Assembly: GCA_028875575.1 (NCBI GenBank)
Contig: JAPPDF010000067.1
Span: forward strand, 22,028 to 86,027
Direction: 5' to 3'
DNA from: Acidobacteriota bacterium
GTDB taxonomy: Bacteria; Acidobacteriota; Terriglobia; Versatilivoradales; Versatilivoraceae
DNA length: 64,000 bases
Made by a program: the position numbers and the translations under genes. A model generated the notes under the pieces. It had not been told where the DNA came from. It saw nothing but the letters and a program-made list of their open reading frames with translations, and ran no database searches. Below, in pieces: positions 25,117 to 34,924 of the stretch (position 1 is its first letter; each line of letters starts with the position of its first letter).

Positions 25117-26004
25117 TTATCCGATCCCGATGGCCCTCAGATACTCCCGGGTTCGCTTGGCGATGGGCAAGGGCTTGTCAAAGGAAGCGGGATACATGTC
25201 CTGCTCCACGATGGCATAGCCGTTGTAGTCGATCTCCTGCAGCACCCGGCACAGAGCCGGGAAATCCACCACTCCCTGCGATGGCTCGCAGAACAGGTCC
25301 ATGCCCACCGCGTGGGCAAAGGGAATGTTCTCTTCGGCCACTTTCCGCTGCAGATCGGGGCGAACGCTCTTGAGATGGAGATAGGGAATCCGGCGGTGGT
25401 GGCGCCGAAGAAAGCTGATCGGATCGCCTCCCCGGTAGGCATGATGGCCGGTGTCCAGGCAGAGCACCACTCGCTCGGGATCGGTCTGGCTCAGCAGCCT
25501 TTCGATCTGGTCCTCGTATTCCACGTGGGTTTCGGCGTGAGGATGAAACACCACCTGCAGGCCGAACCGTTCCCTGACCAGGTCCACCACGTAATGGACC
25601 CGGTCGACCAGGTGCTTCCAGGCCTCATCGTCCAGGGTGCCGGGAGCGGTGGCCTCGCCCGTCCAGAGATTGGTATAGGTGTCGTCGATCAGGATGAGGT
25701 ACTCGGCGCCCAGATAGGCCAGGGACTCCCCCGCGCCCAGGATCTGCTTCTCCAGACCCGGCCAGGCGGCATCGTCTTCCAGGTGTCCCATGGCGAAGGT
25801 GCCCGATGCCCGCAGACCGCGCTTTGCCAGCTCGTTCTGAAGCGTGGCCCGATCGGTGGGCAGATAGCCGTAGGGCCCCAGCTCCGTCCACTGATAGCCG
25901 GCTTCGGCGATTTCGTCCAGGCAGCGTTGCCAGGGAATTTGCTTGTCGTCGCTGGGAAACCAGACACCCCAGCTATCGGGGGCACTGCCGATCTTGACGT
26001 CCAT
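25117..26004 (-). CDS. iolE: Inosose dehydratase-like protein
   Basis: 295 residues from ATG 26004, close to the usual IolE length. It starts IGSAPDSWGVWFPSDDKQIPW, a hallmark of inosose dehydratases, with WTELGPYGYLPTD following. TIM-barrel metal ligands are likely in IDDTY, FHPHAETHVE, LDTGHHAYRGGDP and HLKSV. It should dehydrate scyllo-inosose to the trihydroxycyclohexanedione that IolD cleaves. It is 26 bases downstream of iolD and 30 upstream of iolG. Confidence 0.87.
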   Translation of the reverse strand: MDVKIGSAPDSWGVWFPSDDKQIPWQRCLDEIAEAGYQWTELGPYGYLPTDRATLQNELAKRGLRASGTFAMGHLEDDAAWPGLEKQILGAGESLAYLGAEYLILIDDTYTNLWTGEATAPGTLDDEAWKHLVDRVHYVVDLVRERFGLQVVFHPHAETHVEYEDQIERLLSQTDPERVVLCLDTGHHAYRGGDPISFLRRHHRRIPYLHLKSVRPDLQRKVAEENIPFAHAVGMDLFCEPSQGVVDFPALCRVLQEIDYNGYAIVEQDMYPASFDKPLPIAKRTREYLRAIGIG

Positions 26005-26030
26005 GGCGGTTCCGGCCCTCCCAGACCGTT

Positions 26031-27929
26031 TCAATAATAGAAGCGCTGCAGCCGCGCCCTTTCGTTTTCGTACTCCTCCCGGCGCTTGCGAGTCTCCGGA
26101 TCCCCGCTCACCTCGGCCGCGGCCACATCCCACCAGATGCCGGCGCCCGGAGGCGTCCGATACTTTTCGGTATCCACCACGATGACGCAGGGCTGCGACT
26201 TCTTTCTGGCCTCCTGCAAGGCTTCCCGAAACTCATCGGTAGTGTAGACGTGCATGGCGTGGGCCCCCAGGCTCTGGGCGTTGTGAGCGAAGTCGATGGG
26301 CACGAAGTCGGCATCCAGACGATTGGTCTCCTGGTCGCGGCCCCGGAACTCGTTCCCGAAGCTGTGTCCCGCCCGAGCCAGCTGCAGGCCGCGAATGCAC
26401 TGGTAACCATGGTTCTCGGAGATGACCAGAGTGATCTTCAGCTTCTCCTGAACGGCGGTCATCAGCTCCATGGGATTCATCAGATAGGTGCCATCGCCCA
26501 CAAAGACATACACTTCCCCTTCCGGCTGGGCCATGCGCACGCCCAATCCCGCCGGGATCTCGTACCCCATGCAGGAATAGCCGAATTCCACGTGGCAGGT
26601 TCTGCCGCCGGTGGCATCCCACAGCTTCAGCAGATCGCCGGGAGGATTGCCGGCGGCAGCCACGATGGTATCCCCCGAACGAGCCTCCTGGTTGAGAACG
26701 CCCACCAGTTGGGCCTGGCTCATGGCTTCTCCCTCGACCGGTTGATAGACTTCGTTTTCCAGTTGACTCCGCCACTCCCGCTTCCACCCGGCAACCTCCC
26801 GGACGTAGTCGGCCCGCGGCCTCACCCCGGCGGCCAGGGCCGCCTCGGTGAGGGCTTCCAGCCCGGCCCGCGCGTCCGCCAACAGGGGCACCGACCCCTG
26901 CTTGTAGGCATCGTGAGGCCCCACGTTCAGGCTGATGAACTTCACCTCCGGGTTCTGAAAGGCCGATTGGGATCCGGTGGCGAAATCGGTGAGCCGAGTG
27001 CCCACGCAAATGAGCAGGTCGGCCTGGCTGGCCACCTTGCCGGCGCAGGGATTCCCGGTCACCCCGTAACCGCCCAGGCCTACTTCGGATTCCTCCCGCA
27101 ACGCACCTTTTCCCGCAAAGGTCTCGCCCACGGGAATCCCGAGCTCGTTTGAAAAACGCTGCAGCGCCTCGCAGGCCTCCGAGTAGTGGACCCCGCCACC
27201 GGCGATCACCATGGGGCGCCTGGCTTGCTTCAACAGGTCGACCGCTTCCCGAATCCGGTCGGGATCGGGCAGGCGGCGCTCAACCAGCCAGGTCCTCTCT
27301 TCGAAAAAGGCCGACGGGTAGTCGTAGGCGTGAGCCTGCACATCCTGGGGCAGCGACAGGGTGACGGTTCCGGTCTCGACCGGATCGGTCAGCACCCGCA
27401 TGGCCTCCGGCAGGGCCGTCAGGAGTTGCTCGGGCCGCGAGATCCGGTCGAAGAAACGGCTGACGGGGCGGAAACAGTCGTTCACGCTCACATCGGCCGA
27501 CACCGGATGCTCGAGCTCCTGCAGCACCGGGCCCTGGTGGCGGGTCACGTAGTAGTCCGAGGGCAGCAGCAGGACCGGCAATCGATTGATGGTGGCCGTG
27601 GCCGCCCCCGTCAGCATGTTGGTGGCCCCCGGCCCGATGGAGGAGGTGCAGGCCATGGTGGCCAGGCGGTAGTTGGCCTTGGCGTACCCGGCAGCCGTAT
27701 GCACCATGGATTGCTCGTTGCAGGGCTGATAGTAGGGGAGATCGGCTCCGTACTCGTAGAGCGCCTGCCCCAAGCCGGCCACGTTGCCATGGCCGAAGAT
27801 GCCGAAGACGGCCGGGATCAGGCGGCGGGACCGCCCGTCGCGCCGGCTGAACTGCACCTGAAGAAATTTCACCAGGGCTTGCGCGACCGTCAGTCGAACC
27901 GTTCGCTGCGGACTCTGTTGCAACATCAT
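26031..27929 (-). CDS. iolD: Trihydroxycyclohexane-1,2-dione hydrolase
   Basis: 632 residues from ATG 27929 with GGGAGG upstream; a second ATG follows directly. It is a thiamine-diphosphate enzyme of the acetolactate-synthase fold: AVFGIFGHGNVAGLGQAL and YYQPCNEQSMVHTAAGYAKA are IolD-specific N-terminal blocks, and GDGTYLMNPMELMTA...ISENHG is the ThDP-Mg binding motif. It opens the six-carbon ring to 5-deoxyglucuronate. It is the first gene of the iolD-iolE-iolG-aldolase operon. iolB, iolC and iolA are not in this window. Confidence 0.92.
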   Translation of the reverse strand: MMLQQSPQRTVRLTVAQALVKFLQVQFSRRDGRSRRLIPAVFGIFGHGNVAGLGQALYEYGADLPYYQPCNEQSMVHTAAGYAKANYRLATMACTSSIGPGATNMLTGAATATINRLPVLLLPSDYYVTRHQGPVLQELEHPVSADVSVNDCFRPVSRFFDRISRPEQLLTALPEAMRVLTDPVETGTVTLSLPQDVQAHAYDYPSAFFEERTWLVERRLPDPDRIREAVDLLKQARRPMVIAGGGVHYSEACEALQRFSNELGIPVGETFAGKGALREESEVGLGGYGVTGNPCAGKVASQADLLICVGTRLTDFATGSQSAFQNPEVKFISLNVGPHDAYKQGSVPLLADARAGLEALTEAALAAGVRPRADYVREVAGWKREWRSQLENEVYQPVEGEAMSQAQLVGVLNQEARSGDTIVAAAGNPPGDLLKLWDATGGRTCHVEFGYSCMGYEIPAGLGVRMAQPEGEVYVFVGDGTYLMNPMELMTAVQEKLKITLVISENHGYQCIRGLQLARAGHSFGNEFRGRDQETNRLDADFVPIDFAHNAQSLGAHAMHVYTTDEFREALQEARKKSQPCVIVVDTEKYRTPPGAGIWWDVAAAEVSGDPETRKRREEYENERARLQRFYY

Positions 27930-28257
27930 CCTAACCTCCCCTTCTCTTGCCTGATAGACCCCTGTTTCGCTCGGTATGATCCGCCCCGTCATTTGCGGCG
28001 GGGGCGTGGCCACGTAAAAAGTGAATAGTGGTTAGTGGTTAGTTATTTGATCTGCACGATAAGCATCTTGTTGATCTCAGCGTCGAGTATGAGTCGTTCA
28101 ATTTACGTCGACGGAGATCCTCAGTCTTCGTGTTCACTTGTATCCATTCGTGGATCATCTTCATTATCGATCAGCGGTTTTCCTCGAAGGGTCCGCACGG
28201 CACGACTGGGGCACGGCTCACCCCTCTCCGGCCGGGCTGCCGGCACCCTTCAAGAGG
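27930..28257. other. Spacer with S23-gene remnant and GTTAGTGG repeats
   Basis: No complete gene. At 28030-28083 the minus strand encodes DAEINKMLIVQIK followed by TAA and LTTNH. This matches the C-terminus of the S23-type protein at 52055-52423 (AEIGKMLNALIK, LTTNH) together with its flanking GTGGTTAGTGGTTAGT repeat. It is the tail of a second, decayed copy of that element. Nothing else was recognised. Confidence 0.6.
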
Positions 28258-29544
28258 CTACTGCCAACGGAACCACCGCAAGGCCAGCAGGAAACTGACA
28301 CTTCCCCAGGCCGCCATCACCAGCAGATCCGGCAAGCTGGCGGCCAGGGGAAGTCCTTCATTGATGTTGGCCCGCAAGGCATCGTTGAGCGCCGTCAGCG
28401 GCAAGGCCTGAATGACCGGCTGCCAGAACTCGGGGAAGCGGGTGGCGGCGAAAAAGGTCCCCGAGAGCAGCCACATGGGCAGCATCACCAGGTTCATCAA
28501 CCCCGAGACTCCTTCGATGGTTCGGGTGCGGGCTGCCACCAGCAGTCCGAGGCCCGCGAAGGACATGGACCCCAGCAGCGAAATGACCCCCAGTTCCAGG
28601 ATCGAACCATGAACGGAAACGCCGAAGGCCATCCAACCGAAGCTGATCACGGCCACCACCTCCAGCGCCAGGAAAATCAGGCGCGACAGCATGAACGACA
28701 GCAGAAAGTGGGTCCTGCGCATGGGGGTGGCCGCCAGCAGCTTCAGCAGCTTGCGGGTGCGTGCCTGCACCACCGCGAAGCCCAGGCCCCACATGCCGCT
28801 CCCCATCAGGTTCAATCCCACCAACCCGGGAATCAGAAAATCAATGTAGCGGGCTCCGGCCTGGGCCACGGCTTCGTCCCTGACCCGGGCGACATCTTCC
28901 CGTCCCATGCCCCGCTGCAGGGCGTCGTCCAGGACCAGGCGGGCAACCCGGCTGTCGGGCCGAGTCGGGTCGTAACGGTAAACCAGGCCCTCCGAATCCA
29001 AATCAGGAAGGGGCGGAGGGAGCGAGACCGTCTCTCCGGCCTCGGGACTCCCGGTCGCCGCAGCCTCCGACGGAGCAGGCTCCAGCACCAGCGCCACCCT
29101 GCCCGTACGCAGCGCCCGCGCCGCCTCCTCCGGCGACAGCAGGACAGCCTCGATATCGGAACGCCCTTCCAGCCATTCCATCAGCCGGCCGGAACTCGAG
29201 CCCGGCCCCTGGCGCCCGTCGGCTTCCACGGCTACCTGGACAGTTGCCGGACCCGTTTCGCGGAAGGCGATTCCCAGCGCGACGGCCAGCAGAACGGGAA
29301 AAACGAAGACCCAGAAGACAGCCTCGGGTTCCCTCACGAACTCCCGAATCCTGGCCAGCGTGAGCTCCAGCAGCGGATTGACCGGGCGGTAGCGGCTGGC
29401 CCCGGGAAGCGGTCGCGCTGCGCCAGGATCGGACGCCTCGAGATCGGGGGCGGCGCCGGTCAACGGTCCGGTCTCCACCGCATCGGCGGGCGGCAGCCTA
29501 TGCTCCGGCGAGTGGCGGGGCTTGGCGCCAATGACATCAGGCAT
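28258..29544 (-). CDS. ABC-2 type transporter permease
   Basis: 428 residues. A long polar N-terminal region is followed by a helix at FWVFVFPVLLAVALGIAF, then an extracytoplasmic domain of about 170 residues (VQVAVEADGRQ...). The membrane part follows: FLIPGLVGLNLMGSGMWGLGFAVVQARTRKLLKLLAATPMRR, the typical ABC-2 coupling region, and four more helices. It overlaps the ATPase gene by 8 bases, so the two are translationally coupled. The extra domain is like that of bacterial DrrB/YhhJ-type exporters for drugs or lipids. Cargo unknown. Confidence 0.88.
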   Translation of the reverse strand: MPDVIGAKPRHSPEHRLPPADAVETGPLTGAAPDLEASDPGAARPLPGASRYRPVNPLLELTLARIREFVREPEAVFWVFVFPVLLAVALGIAFRETGPATVQVAVEADGRQGPGSSSGRLMEWLEGRSDIEAVLLSPEEAARALRTGRVALVLEPAPSEAAATGSPEAGETVSLPPPLPDLDSEGLVYRYDPTRPDSRVARLVLDDALQRGMGREDVARVRDEAVAQAGARYIDFLIPGLVGLNLMGSGMWGLGFAVVQARTRKLLKLLAATPMRRTHFLLSFMLSRLIFLALEVVAVISFGWMAFGVSVHGSILELGVISLLGSMSFAGLGLLVAARTRTIEGVSGLMNLVMLPMWLLSGTFFAATRFPEFWQPVIQALPLTALNDALRANINEGLPLAASLPDLLVMAAWGSVSFLLALRWFRWQ

Positions 29545-30499
29545 CTCGGAGCTTTCTCCCGGTGAGGGTCACAAAGACGTCTTCCAGAGTCGCCGTGTGT
29601 GTGGTCAAACCCACCAGCCTGGCCTCGTGAATCTTCACTTCAGCCAGCAGGGCCGGCAGGGCTTCAGCCACGCTGGAGACGGTAAGCAGGTAATTTCCGT
29701 CGCGGCTCCGCACCCCGCGTACGCCGGGCAGCCGCGAGAGCCGGTCGGCGGCGACGTAACCCTCCAGGCTGAATTCCACGATCTCGTCGGCTCCCAACCA
29801 TTCCACCAGCGCGTTGGGAGTGTCCAGCGCAATCACCTTCCCATGATCCATGATGGCCACCCGGTCGCACAGGCGGGAGGCCTCCTCCATGTAGTGGGTC
29901 GTCAGCAGTATGGTACCACCCCGGGAACGAAACTTTTCGATCAGATCCCAGAGCTGCAGCTTGGCTTGAGGATCCAGTCCAGTAGTGGGTTCGTCCAGGA
30001 AGAGCACCTCGGGAGCCGCCACCAGCGCACAGGCGATGGCCAGCCGCTGCTTCTGGCCACCGGAAAGCTTTCCCACCCGGGCGTCCCGTTTCTCCTCCAG
30101 CTCAACCAGTCGGATGACTTCGTCGGGCTCCCATCCCCGCTTGTAAAGGCTGCGGAACATCGCAATGGTTTCCACCACCGTCAAGCGATCGGCAAACTGT
30201 GTTTCCTGGAGCTGTACCGCCAGACGTTCCCTCAGAGCGCGGTCACTGCCTTCCCCCCAGCCTTGGCCCAGCACCTCCACCCTGCCGCCGTCGGGAATGG
30301 TGAGACCCTCGAAGATCTCGACGGTGGTGGTCTTGCCGGCCCCATTGGGCCCCAGCAGGCCGAAACACTCTCCCATCCTGACTTCCAGGTGTATGCCGTC
30401 GACGGCCACGACCTCGCCGTAGCGTTTTACCAGGGACTCGCAACGGAGGGCAACTTCCCTGGAGGCGTTCGCGGTTAGCTTGGAGGCGGTGGCAGGCAT
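29537..30499 (-). CDS. ABC transporter ATP-binding protein
   Basis: 320 residues from ATG 30499. Walker A GLLGPNGAGKTT, Q-loop VQLQETQFADRL, signature LSGGQKQRLAIA, Walker B VLFLDEPTTGLDP and the H-loop LTTHYMEEA are all present. The C-terminal extension (LSRLPGVRGVRSRDGNYLLTV) is usual in DrrA/CcmA-type exporters. It pairs with the overlapping permease gene to form an ABC-2 exporter. There is no accessory membrane-fusion gene nearby. Confidence 0.93.
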   Translation of the reverse strand: MPATASKLTANASREVALRCESLVKRYGEVVAVDGIHLEVRMGECFGLLGPNGAGKTTTVEIFEGLTIPDGGRVEVLGQGWGEGSDRALRERLAVQLQETQFADRLTVVETIAMFRSLYKRGWEPDEVIRLVELEEKRDARVGKLSGGQKQRLAIACALVAAPEVLFLDEPTTGLDPQAKLQLWDLIEKFRSRGGTILLTTHYMEEASRLCDRVAIMDHGKVIALDTPNALVEWLGADEIVEFSLEGYVAADRLSRLPGVRGVRSRDGNYLLTVSSVAEALPALLAEVKIHEARLVGLTTHTATLEDVFVTLTGRKLRDA

Positions 30500-30584
30500 G
30501 GGGGGCTGGGAGTCTTCTCCGACTATTCCGGTTCACCCAAGTGGCAACCGGCTCCGCGCTGCAGGCGAAGACCTGAGGGCGAAT

Positions 30585-31580
30585 TTACCGCCGCAGACTC
30601 CACTTGGGTGTGACGCCGGGATTGGCGCAGGCATCGGGCCAACGCCCCTCCCCCAGTCGAATCAGGGTCTCCACCGACAGGCGCCAGAAGGAGTCCTTGC
30701 TGACGTCGGAACAGCCGGCCACGTGAGGGGTAAGGACCACGTTCTCCATTTCCAGCAGAGGACTGGTGGGAGCCAGGGGTTCCGGTTCGAAGACGTCCAG
30801 GCCTGCCGCCGCGATCCAACCGTGCTGCAAAGCCCGGATCAGGGCCTGCTCGTCGACGACCGGTCCCCGGCAGGTGTTGATGAGCACGGACTCCGACTTC
30901 ATCGACCGCAACTGTGCTTCACCGATCAGGTGCCGGGTTCCCGAACTCAGGGGTGTGTGTAGGGAGACGAAATCGGATTGGGAGAGCAGGCTCTCCATCT
31001 CGACCGGACGGACGCCCTCGGCCCTGATCACCTCCGGTTCGAGCAAGGGATCGCAGGCCAGCATCCGCAGCTTGAAACCCTGCATCTTGCGAGCCACGCT
31101 GCGGGCGATGCGGCCGAAGCCGATCAGGCCCAGGGTGTTTCCCCGCAGATGCCAGCGATGAATGTGCTCGCGGCGTTCCCAGCGCCCCGCTCTCAGGGCG
31201 CGATCGTGGGGCACGATCTGGCGGATCACGGCAAACAGCAGACCGATGGCATGGTCGGCCACTTCGTCGAAGACGGCGGTGGGGGTGTGGGCCACGATGA
31301 CGCCCTGACGGGTGGCCGCCTCCACCGGAACGTTGTCGAAACCGCTTCCTGTCCTCAGGATGGCTCCACAGCGCGACAGCTTTTGCAGGCGTTCGGCAGT
31401 GATGACCGGATTCCCGTAGAGCCAGACCACATCGGCATCGGCCGCCGCTCCCAACAGCTCCTCTCCGCATGTACAGGGGTGAATCCGCAAGTCCACCCCC
31501 GCCTGCTGCAGGTCCTGTTTGACCCAGGAAGGCACCGGAACTCCGTCCGCCTCCACGTAGACAACGGTTAGGGGTTTCAC
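30585..31580 (-). CDS. D-2-hydroxyacid dehydrogenase (PGDH-like)
   Basis: 331 residues from GTG 31580, preceded by GGAGGTAGCCCC; an in-frame TTG at 31607 has no such site. It shows RTGSGFDNVPVEAATRQGV, the NAD motif GLIGFGRIARSVA, the catalytic Arg in NTCRGPVV, Glu in DVFEPEP and His in TPHVAGCS. The sequence is typical of phosphoglycerate/hydroxypyruvate-type dehydrogenases. It is only distantly similar to the enzyme at 1128-2129. It stands alone, 85 bases beyond the ABC gene start. Confidence 0.9.
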   Translation of the reverse strand: MKPLTVVYVEADGVPVPSWVKQDLQQAGVDLRIHPCTCGEELLGAAADADVVWLYGNPVITAERLQKLSRCGAILRTGSGFDNVPVEAATRQGVIVAHTPTAVFDEVADHAIGLLFAVIRQIVPHDRALRAGRWERREHIHRWHLRGNTLGLIGFGRIARSVARKMQGFKLRMLACDPLLEPEVIRAEGVRPVEMESLLSQSDFVSLHTPLSSGTRHLIGEAQLRSMKSESVLINTCRGPVVDEQALIRALQHGWIAAAGLDVFEPEPLAPTSPLLEMENVVLTPHVAGCSDVSKDSFWRLSVETLIRLGEGRWPDACANPGVTPKWSLRR

Positions 31581-32011
31581 GGGGCTACCTCCTCCAGATA
31601 CAGCCAAACCGGGGCGGGTAGACCAGGCGTTCCATCGGGAAAGCCTTGTCCCGGTCGGGCATCGGATTCAAAGCGGGGATGGCGATCTGCACCGGCCGGA
31701 GGCGTGAGCCTCAAACCGCCCTGCCGGCTTGTCCTTGGAAACTCAGGGCTGCGGGACCACCTGCCTGTTGCGGCCCGACTTATAGCATGATCACCCGGGA
31801 GGCTCAAGGTCTATCGGCCTTTGGAAATCCAGCGGGACAGCGTACAATGACGGGCCGTGGCCCGGGGGAATCCGGGAACACGCCAGGTCCGCCGGGGTCG
31901 GAATAGCGTCCCCAGCAAGCGCCTGTTCTCCGAAGGCCGGCCAGTTTCGCATCGGCCGAGCCTGTGGACGTCCCGGCGCCCGGGTCAAGCCATTTGGAGT
32001 TGGAGGAAGCG
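31581..32011. other. Divergent promoter region, nothing specific seen
   Basis: About 430 bases between divergently read genes. There is no convincing reading frame and no clear hairpin. A GGAGGAAGC ribosome binding site lies directly before the ATG at 32012. Promoters for both flanking genes must be here, but I cannot place them confidently. Confidence 0.35.
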
Positions 32012-34894
32012 ATGAAATCACCAAAGCCATTCCGTTTACACAGCCGACTCGGCTCCGCCTGGTGGATGCTGGCAGGAGTTCTGGTTGCAGTTCCCTGGTC
32101 GCTTCACTCCTCGGAGCCACCTTCGGCGCTGGTTTGGCGTGAACACACCTTTGAGGATTTCGCCGACGGCCGACTGGGCGACGGCGGGGCCAACACCTAC
32201 GTCTCGGCTCGAGGCCGGGTCCAACTGGTGAACAGTTGGGATCTGAACCAGGACGGCTACCTGGACCTGGTGTTTTCCAATACCCATCCCCACCGGGAGG
32301 CGATGGATGCGGCCATCTACTGGGGCAACGGCAAGGACTTCGACGGTTCGCGCCGCTCCTTCGTCCCCAACGACGGCGCCCAAAATGCCGCTGCCGCCGA
32401 CCTGGACGGGGACGGTCAGATGGACCTGGTCCTGGCCAACTACACCAACGGGACCTGGGACGGCATGGATTCATATGTCTATTACGGCGGCATCCAGGAG
32501 CTCGAGGCGCGCAAGGACGAATCTCAATGGGGCTTTCATCCCTTCGCCCGCAAGGTGACGCTGCCCAGCCGGGCCGCCCAGCACGCGGCCGTGGAGGATC
32601 TCAACAAGGACGGCTTCCCCGACATCGTTTTCGCTTTCTCGGCCGGTTTCTGGGAATATCGGGCCGCCACCGGAGGGTATGAGTCTCCCTCCAGAATCTA
32701 CTGGGGCTCGGCCAACGGCTACAGCGGTGATCACCAGACCGACCTTCCGGCCCTGGGCGCCTCCTCGGTCGTTATCGGGGACTTGAACCGGGACAATTGG
32801 CCCGACATCGTGCTGGCCAACCAGGGACGGGACGGCAATCCCGACGTGGACTCCTACGTCTACTGGGGCGGGGCCAAGGGGTTCGACGCCGCTCGCCGGA
32901 CCAGCCTGCCCACCCACCAGGCCAACTGGGTGACTCTGGGGGACGTGAACAACGACGGGCGCCCGGACATCGTCTTCGCCAACGGCACGGGTCCCGTCTC
33001 CTTTGCCTACCTCAATGGCGCCAAGGGATTCAAGCCCGACCGGCGGCTGGAGCTGGCCACAAGCAACGCCAAAGCCTGCGCCGTGGCCGATCTGAACCGG
33101 GACGGCCGCAACGACGTCTTCTTTACCAACCACCACACCAGCAACAACCGTCTGACCCATTCCTACCTCTATTGGGGAGGGGAGAAGGGTTTCAGCGACG
33201 GGAGCCGGCAGGAATTCGAGACGGTGGGAGCCTGGGGAGTATCGGTGGCCGACCTGAACCACGACCAATTTCCCGAGATCATCGTCTCCAACTACAAGGA
33301 GCACTTTTCCTTCGACGTGCCCTCAGTCATTCTCTGGAACTCGGAGGGCACCTTTTCCGATGTTCGCCGCACCTCCCTCTTCACTCAGGGCGCGGTCGGC
33401 AACCTGGTCTCGGACTTCAACAAGGACGGCCATCCCGACCTGCTGTTCATGAACACCGTGTCCCGCTCCCGGGGGGGCGTGGTCCCCACCTACATCTACT
33501 GGGGCAACCGAGAGGGCCGGTATACGCCCGAAGACCGCCTTTCACTCCCCTCGGTCGACCCCTACGAGTGGGCCGCCGCCGACCTGAACGACGACGGCTG
33601 GGTCGACTTCCTGGTCTCCAACTTCGGGGAAACCGTCCGCTGGCGCCAGGAAAGCTATATCTACTGGGGGAGTTCCGAGGGCTTTTCGGTCGATAGCCGC
33701 TCGGCCCTCATGGGCGTGGGCAGCGCCGGGGCCTCCATCGCGGACCTGGACCAGGACGGTCACCTGGACGTCATCCTCAGCAACTCTCCCCGGCCGGAAG
33801 ACGGAGTCAAGGGAGCTTTCATCTATTGGGGGAATCCGGAGGGGTTTGTGGTGACCCAGCGGAGCGAAGTTCCCGGCGGAGGCACCTCCACCGTGGCCGA
33901 TCTCAACCTGGACGGCAGGCCCGACCTGGTCTTCGGAGGCGGCGAGGGGGTGGGAATCTTCTGGAACGACGGCAGTCGCGAATTTTCCGAGAGCCGCAAG
34001 ACCCTGATCCCCGACAGCAAGGGAATGCACGGATCCGAGGTGGCCGATGTCAATCGGGACTCTTATCTGGACGTGATCCTGACTCGGGGCGGTTCGCTGG
34101 GGAAACGCCAGACCACCGGTTTCGTCTATTGGGGGAATCCCAGCGGGGAATACAAGAGCGAGGATAGGCTCGAGTTCGCCACCGAGGGACTCATCACCCT
34201 GACGGTGGGCGACGTGAACCAGGACGGCTGGCTGGATTTCATCTGCCCCAGCTACAACACGGGCTCCAGCCGGGCCACCATGACCAAGATCTACCTGGGG
34301 GGACCGGACGGCATCAGCTCCGACCGCATGTTCGAGCTACCCAGCAACGCCGGAACCGGCAGCATGGTGGCCGACTTCAACCGCGACGGCTACGCGGATA
34401 TCCTCATTATTTGCCACCGGTCCGAGGGCGATCCCAACCGGATCGGATCCTTCGGCGACCACTTGACCGATTCCTATCTCTACTGGGGTAGTCCGGAGGG
34501 TTTCCGAGCCGATCATCGCCTGGAGATCCCCGTGCGCGGCCCCCACTTCGATTCGGTGGTGGATCTCGGCAACATCTATGATCGACGCCACGAGTTCACC
34601 TATATCTCGTCGGCCTTCAACTATGGCGACCGGAAGCCCGCCGACCTTGCCTGGCGGGGGCAAACGCCCCATGGAAGCAGCCTCCGCTTTCAGATTCGAA
34701 CCGCCGCGGACGAGCAGGACCTGGAAAAGGCTCGCTGGGAAGGACCTGCCGGCCCCGGGTCCCACTTCGAGCACTCTTCGGCCCTGGCGGACCGTCCCGA
34801 GGGCCACGGCTGGATCCAGTACCGGGCCTTCCTGAATACTCCGCACGGCGCGGTCTCGCCCATCCTGGAGGAGGTTGCCCTCACCTTTCGCTAG
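32012..34894 (+). CDS. FG-GAP/VCBS repeat protein, 14 repeats
   Basis: 960 residues from ATG 32012, with a signal peptide (RLGSAWWMLAGVLVAVPWSLHS). It has 14 calcium-binding-type repeats of the form ADLNxDGxPDIVxxN, from LNQDGYLDLVFSN near residue 77 to ADFNRDGYADILIICH. Most are followed by a Y-I/V/L-YWG block (YVYWGGAKGF, YIYWGSSEGF and others). The period is about 55-65 residues. Fourteen blades fit two seven-bladed propellers, as in integrin-like domains; that count is mine and the fold is inferred. A C-terminal beta domain follows. Surface or secreted, probably a ligand-binding protein. Confidence 0.88.
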   Translation: MKSPKPFRLHSRLGSAWWMLAGVLVAVPWSLHSSEPPSALVWREHTFEDFADGRLGDGGANTYVSARGRVQLVNSWDLNQDGYLDLVFSNTHPHREAMDAAIYWGNGKDFDGSRRSFVPNDGAQNAAAADLDGDGQMDLVLANYTNGTWDGMDSYVYYGGIQELEARKDESQWGFHPFARKVTLPSRAAQHAAVEDLNKDGFPDIVFAFSAGFWEYRAATGGYESPSRIYWGSANGYSGDHQTDLPALGASSVVIGDLNRDNWPDIVLANQGRDGNPDVDSYVYWGGAKGFDAARRTSLPTHQANWVTLGDVNNDGRPDIVFANGTGPVSFAYLNGAKGFKPDRRLELATSNAKACAVADLNRDGRNDVFFTNHHTSNNRLTHSYLYWGGEKGFSDGSRQEFETVGAWGVSVADLNHDQFPEIIVSNYKEHFSFDVPSVILWNSEGTFSDVRRTSLFTQGAVGNLVSDFNKDGHPDLLFMNTVSRSRGGVVPTYIYWGNREGRYTPEDRLSLPSVDPYEWAAADLNDDGWVDFLVSNFGETVRWRQESYIYWGSSEGFSVDSRSALMGVGSAGASIADLDQDGHLDVILSNSPRPEDGVKGAFIYWGNPEGFVVTQRSEVPGGGTSTVADLNLDGRPDLVFGGGEGVGIFWNDGSREFSESRKTLIPDSKGMHGSEVADVNRDSYLDVILTRGGSLGKRQTTGFVYWGNPSGEYKSEDRLEFATEGLITLTVGDVNQDGWLDFICPSYNTGSSRATMTKIYLGGPDGISSDRMFELPSNAGTGSMVADFNRDGYADILIICHRSEGDPNRIGSFGDHLTDSYLYWGSPEGFRADHRLEIPVRGPHFDSVVDLGNIYDRRHEFTYISSAFNYGDRKPADLAWRGQTPHGSSLRFQIRTAADEQDLEKARWEGPAGPGSHFEHSSALADRPEGHGWIQYRAFLNTPHGAVSPILEEVALTFR

Positions 34895-34924
34895 GAAGAT
34901 CGCCGGCGGTAGCGATCCTGCCCC

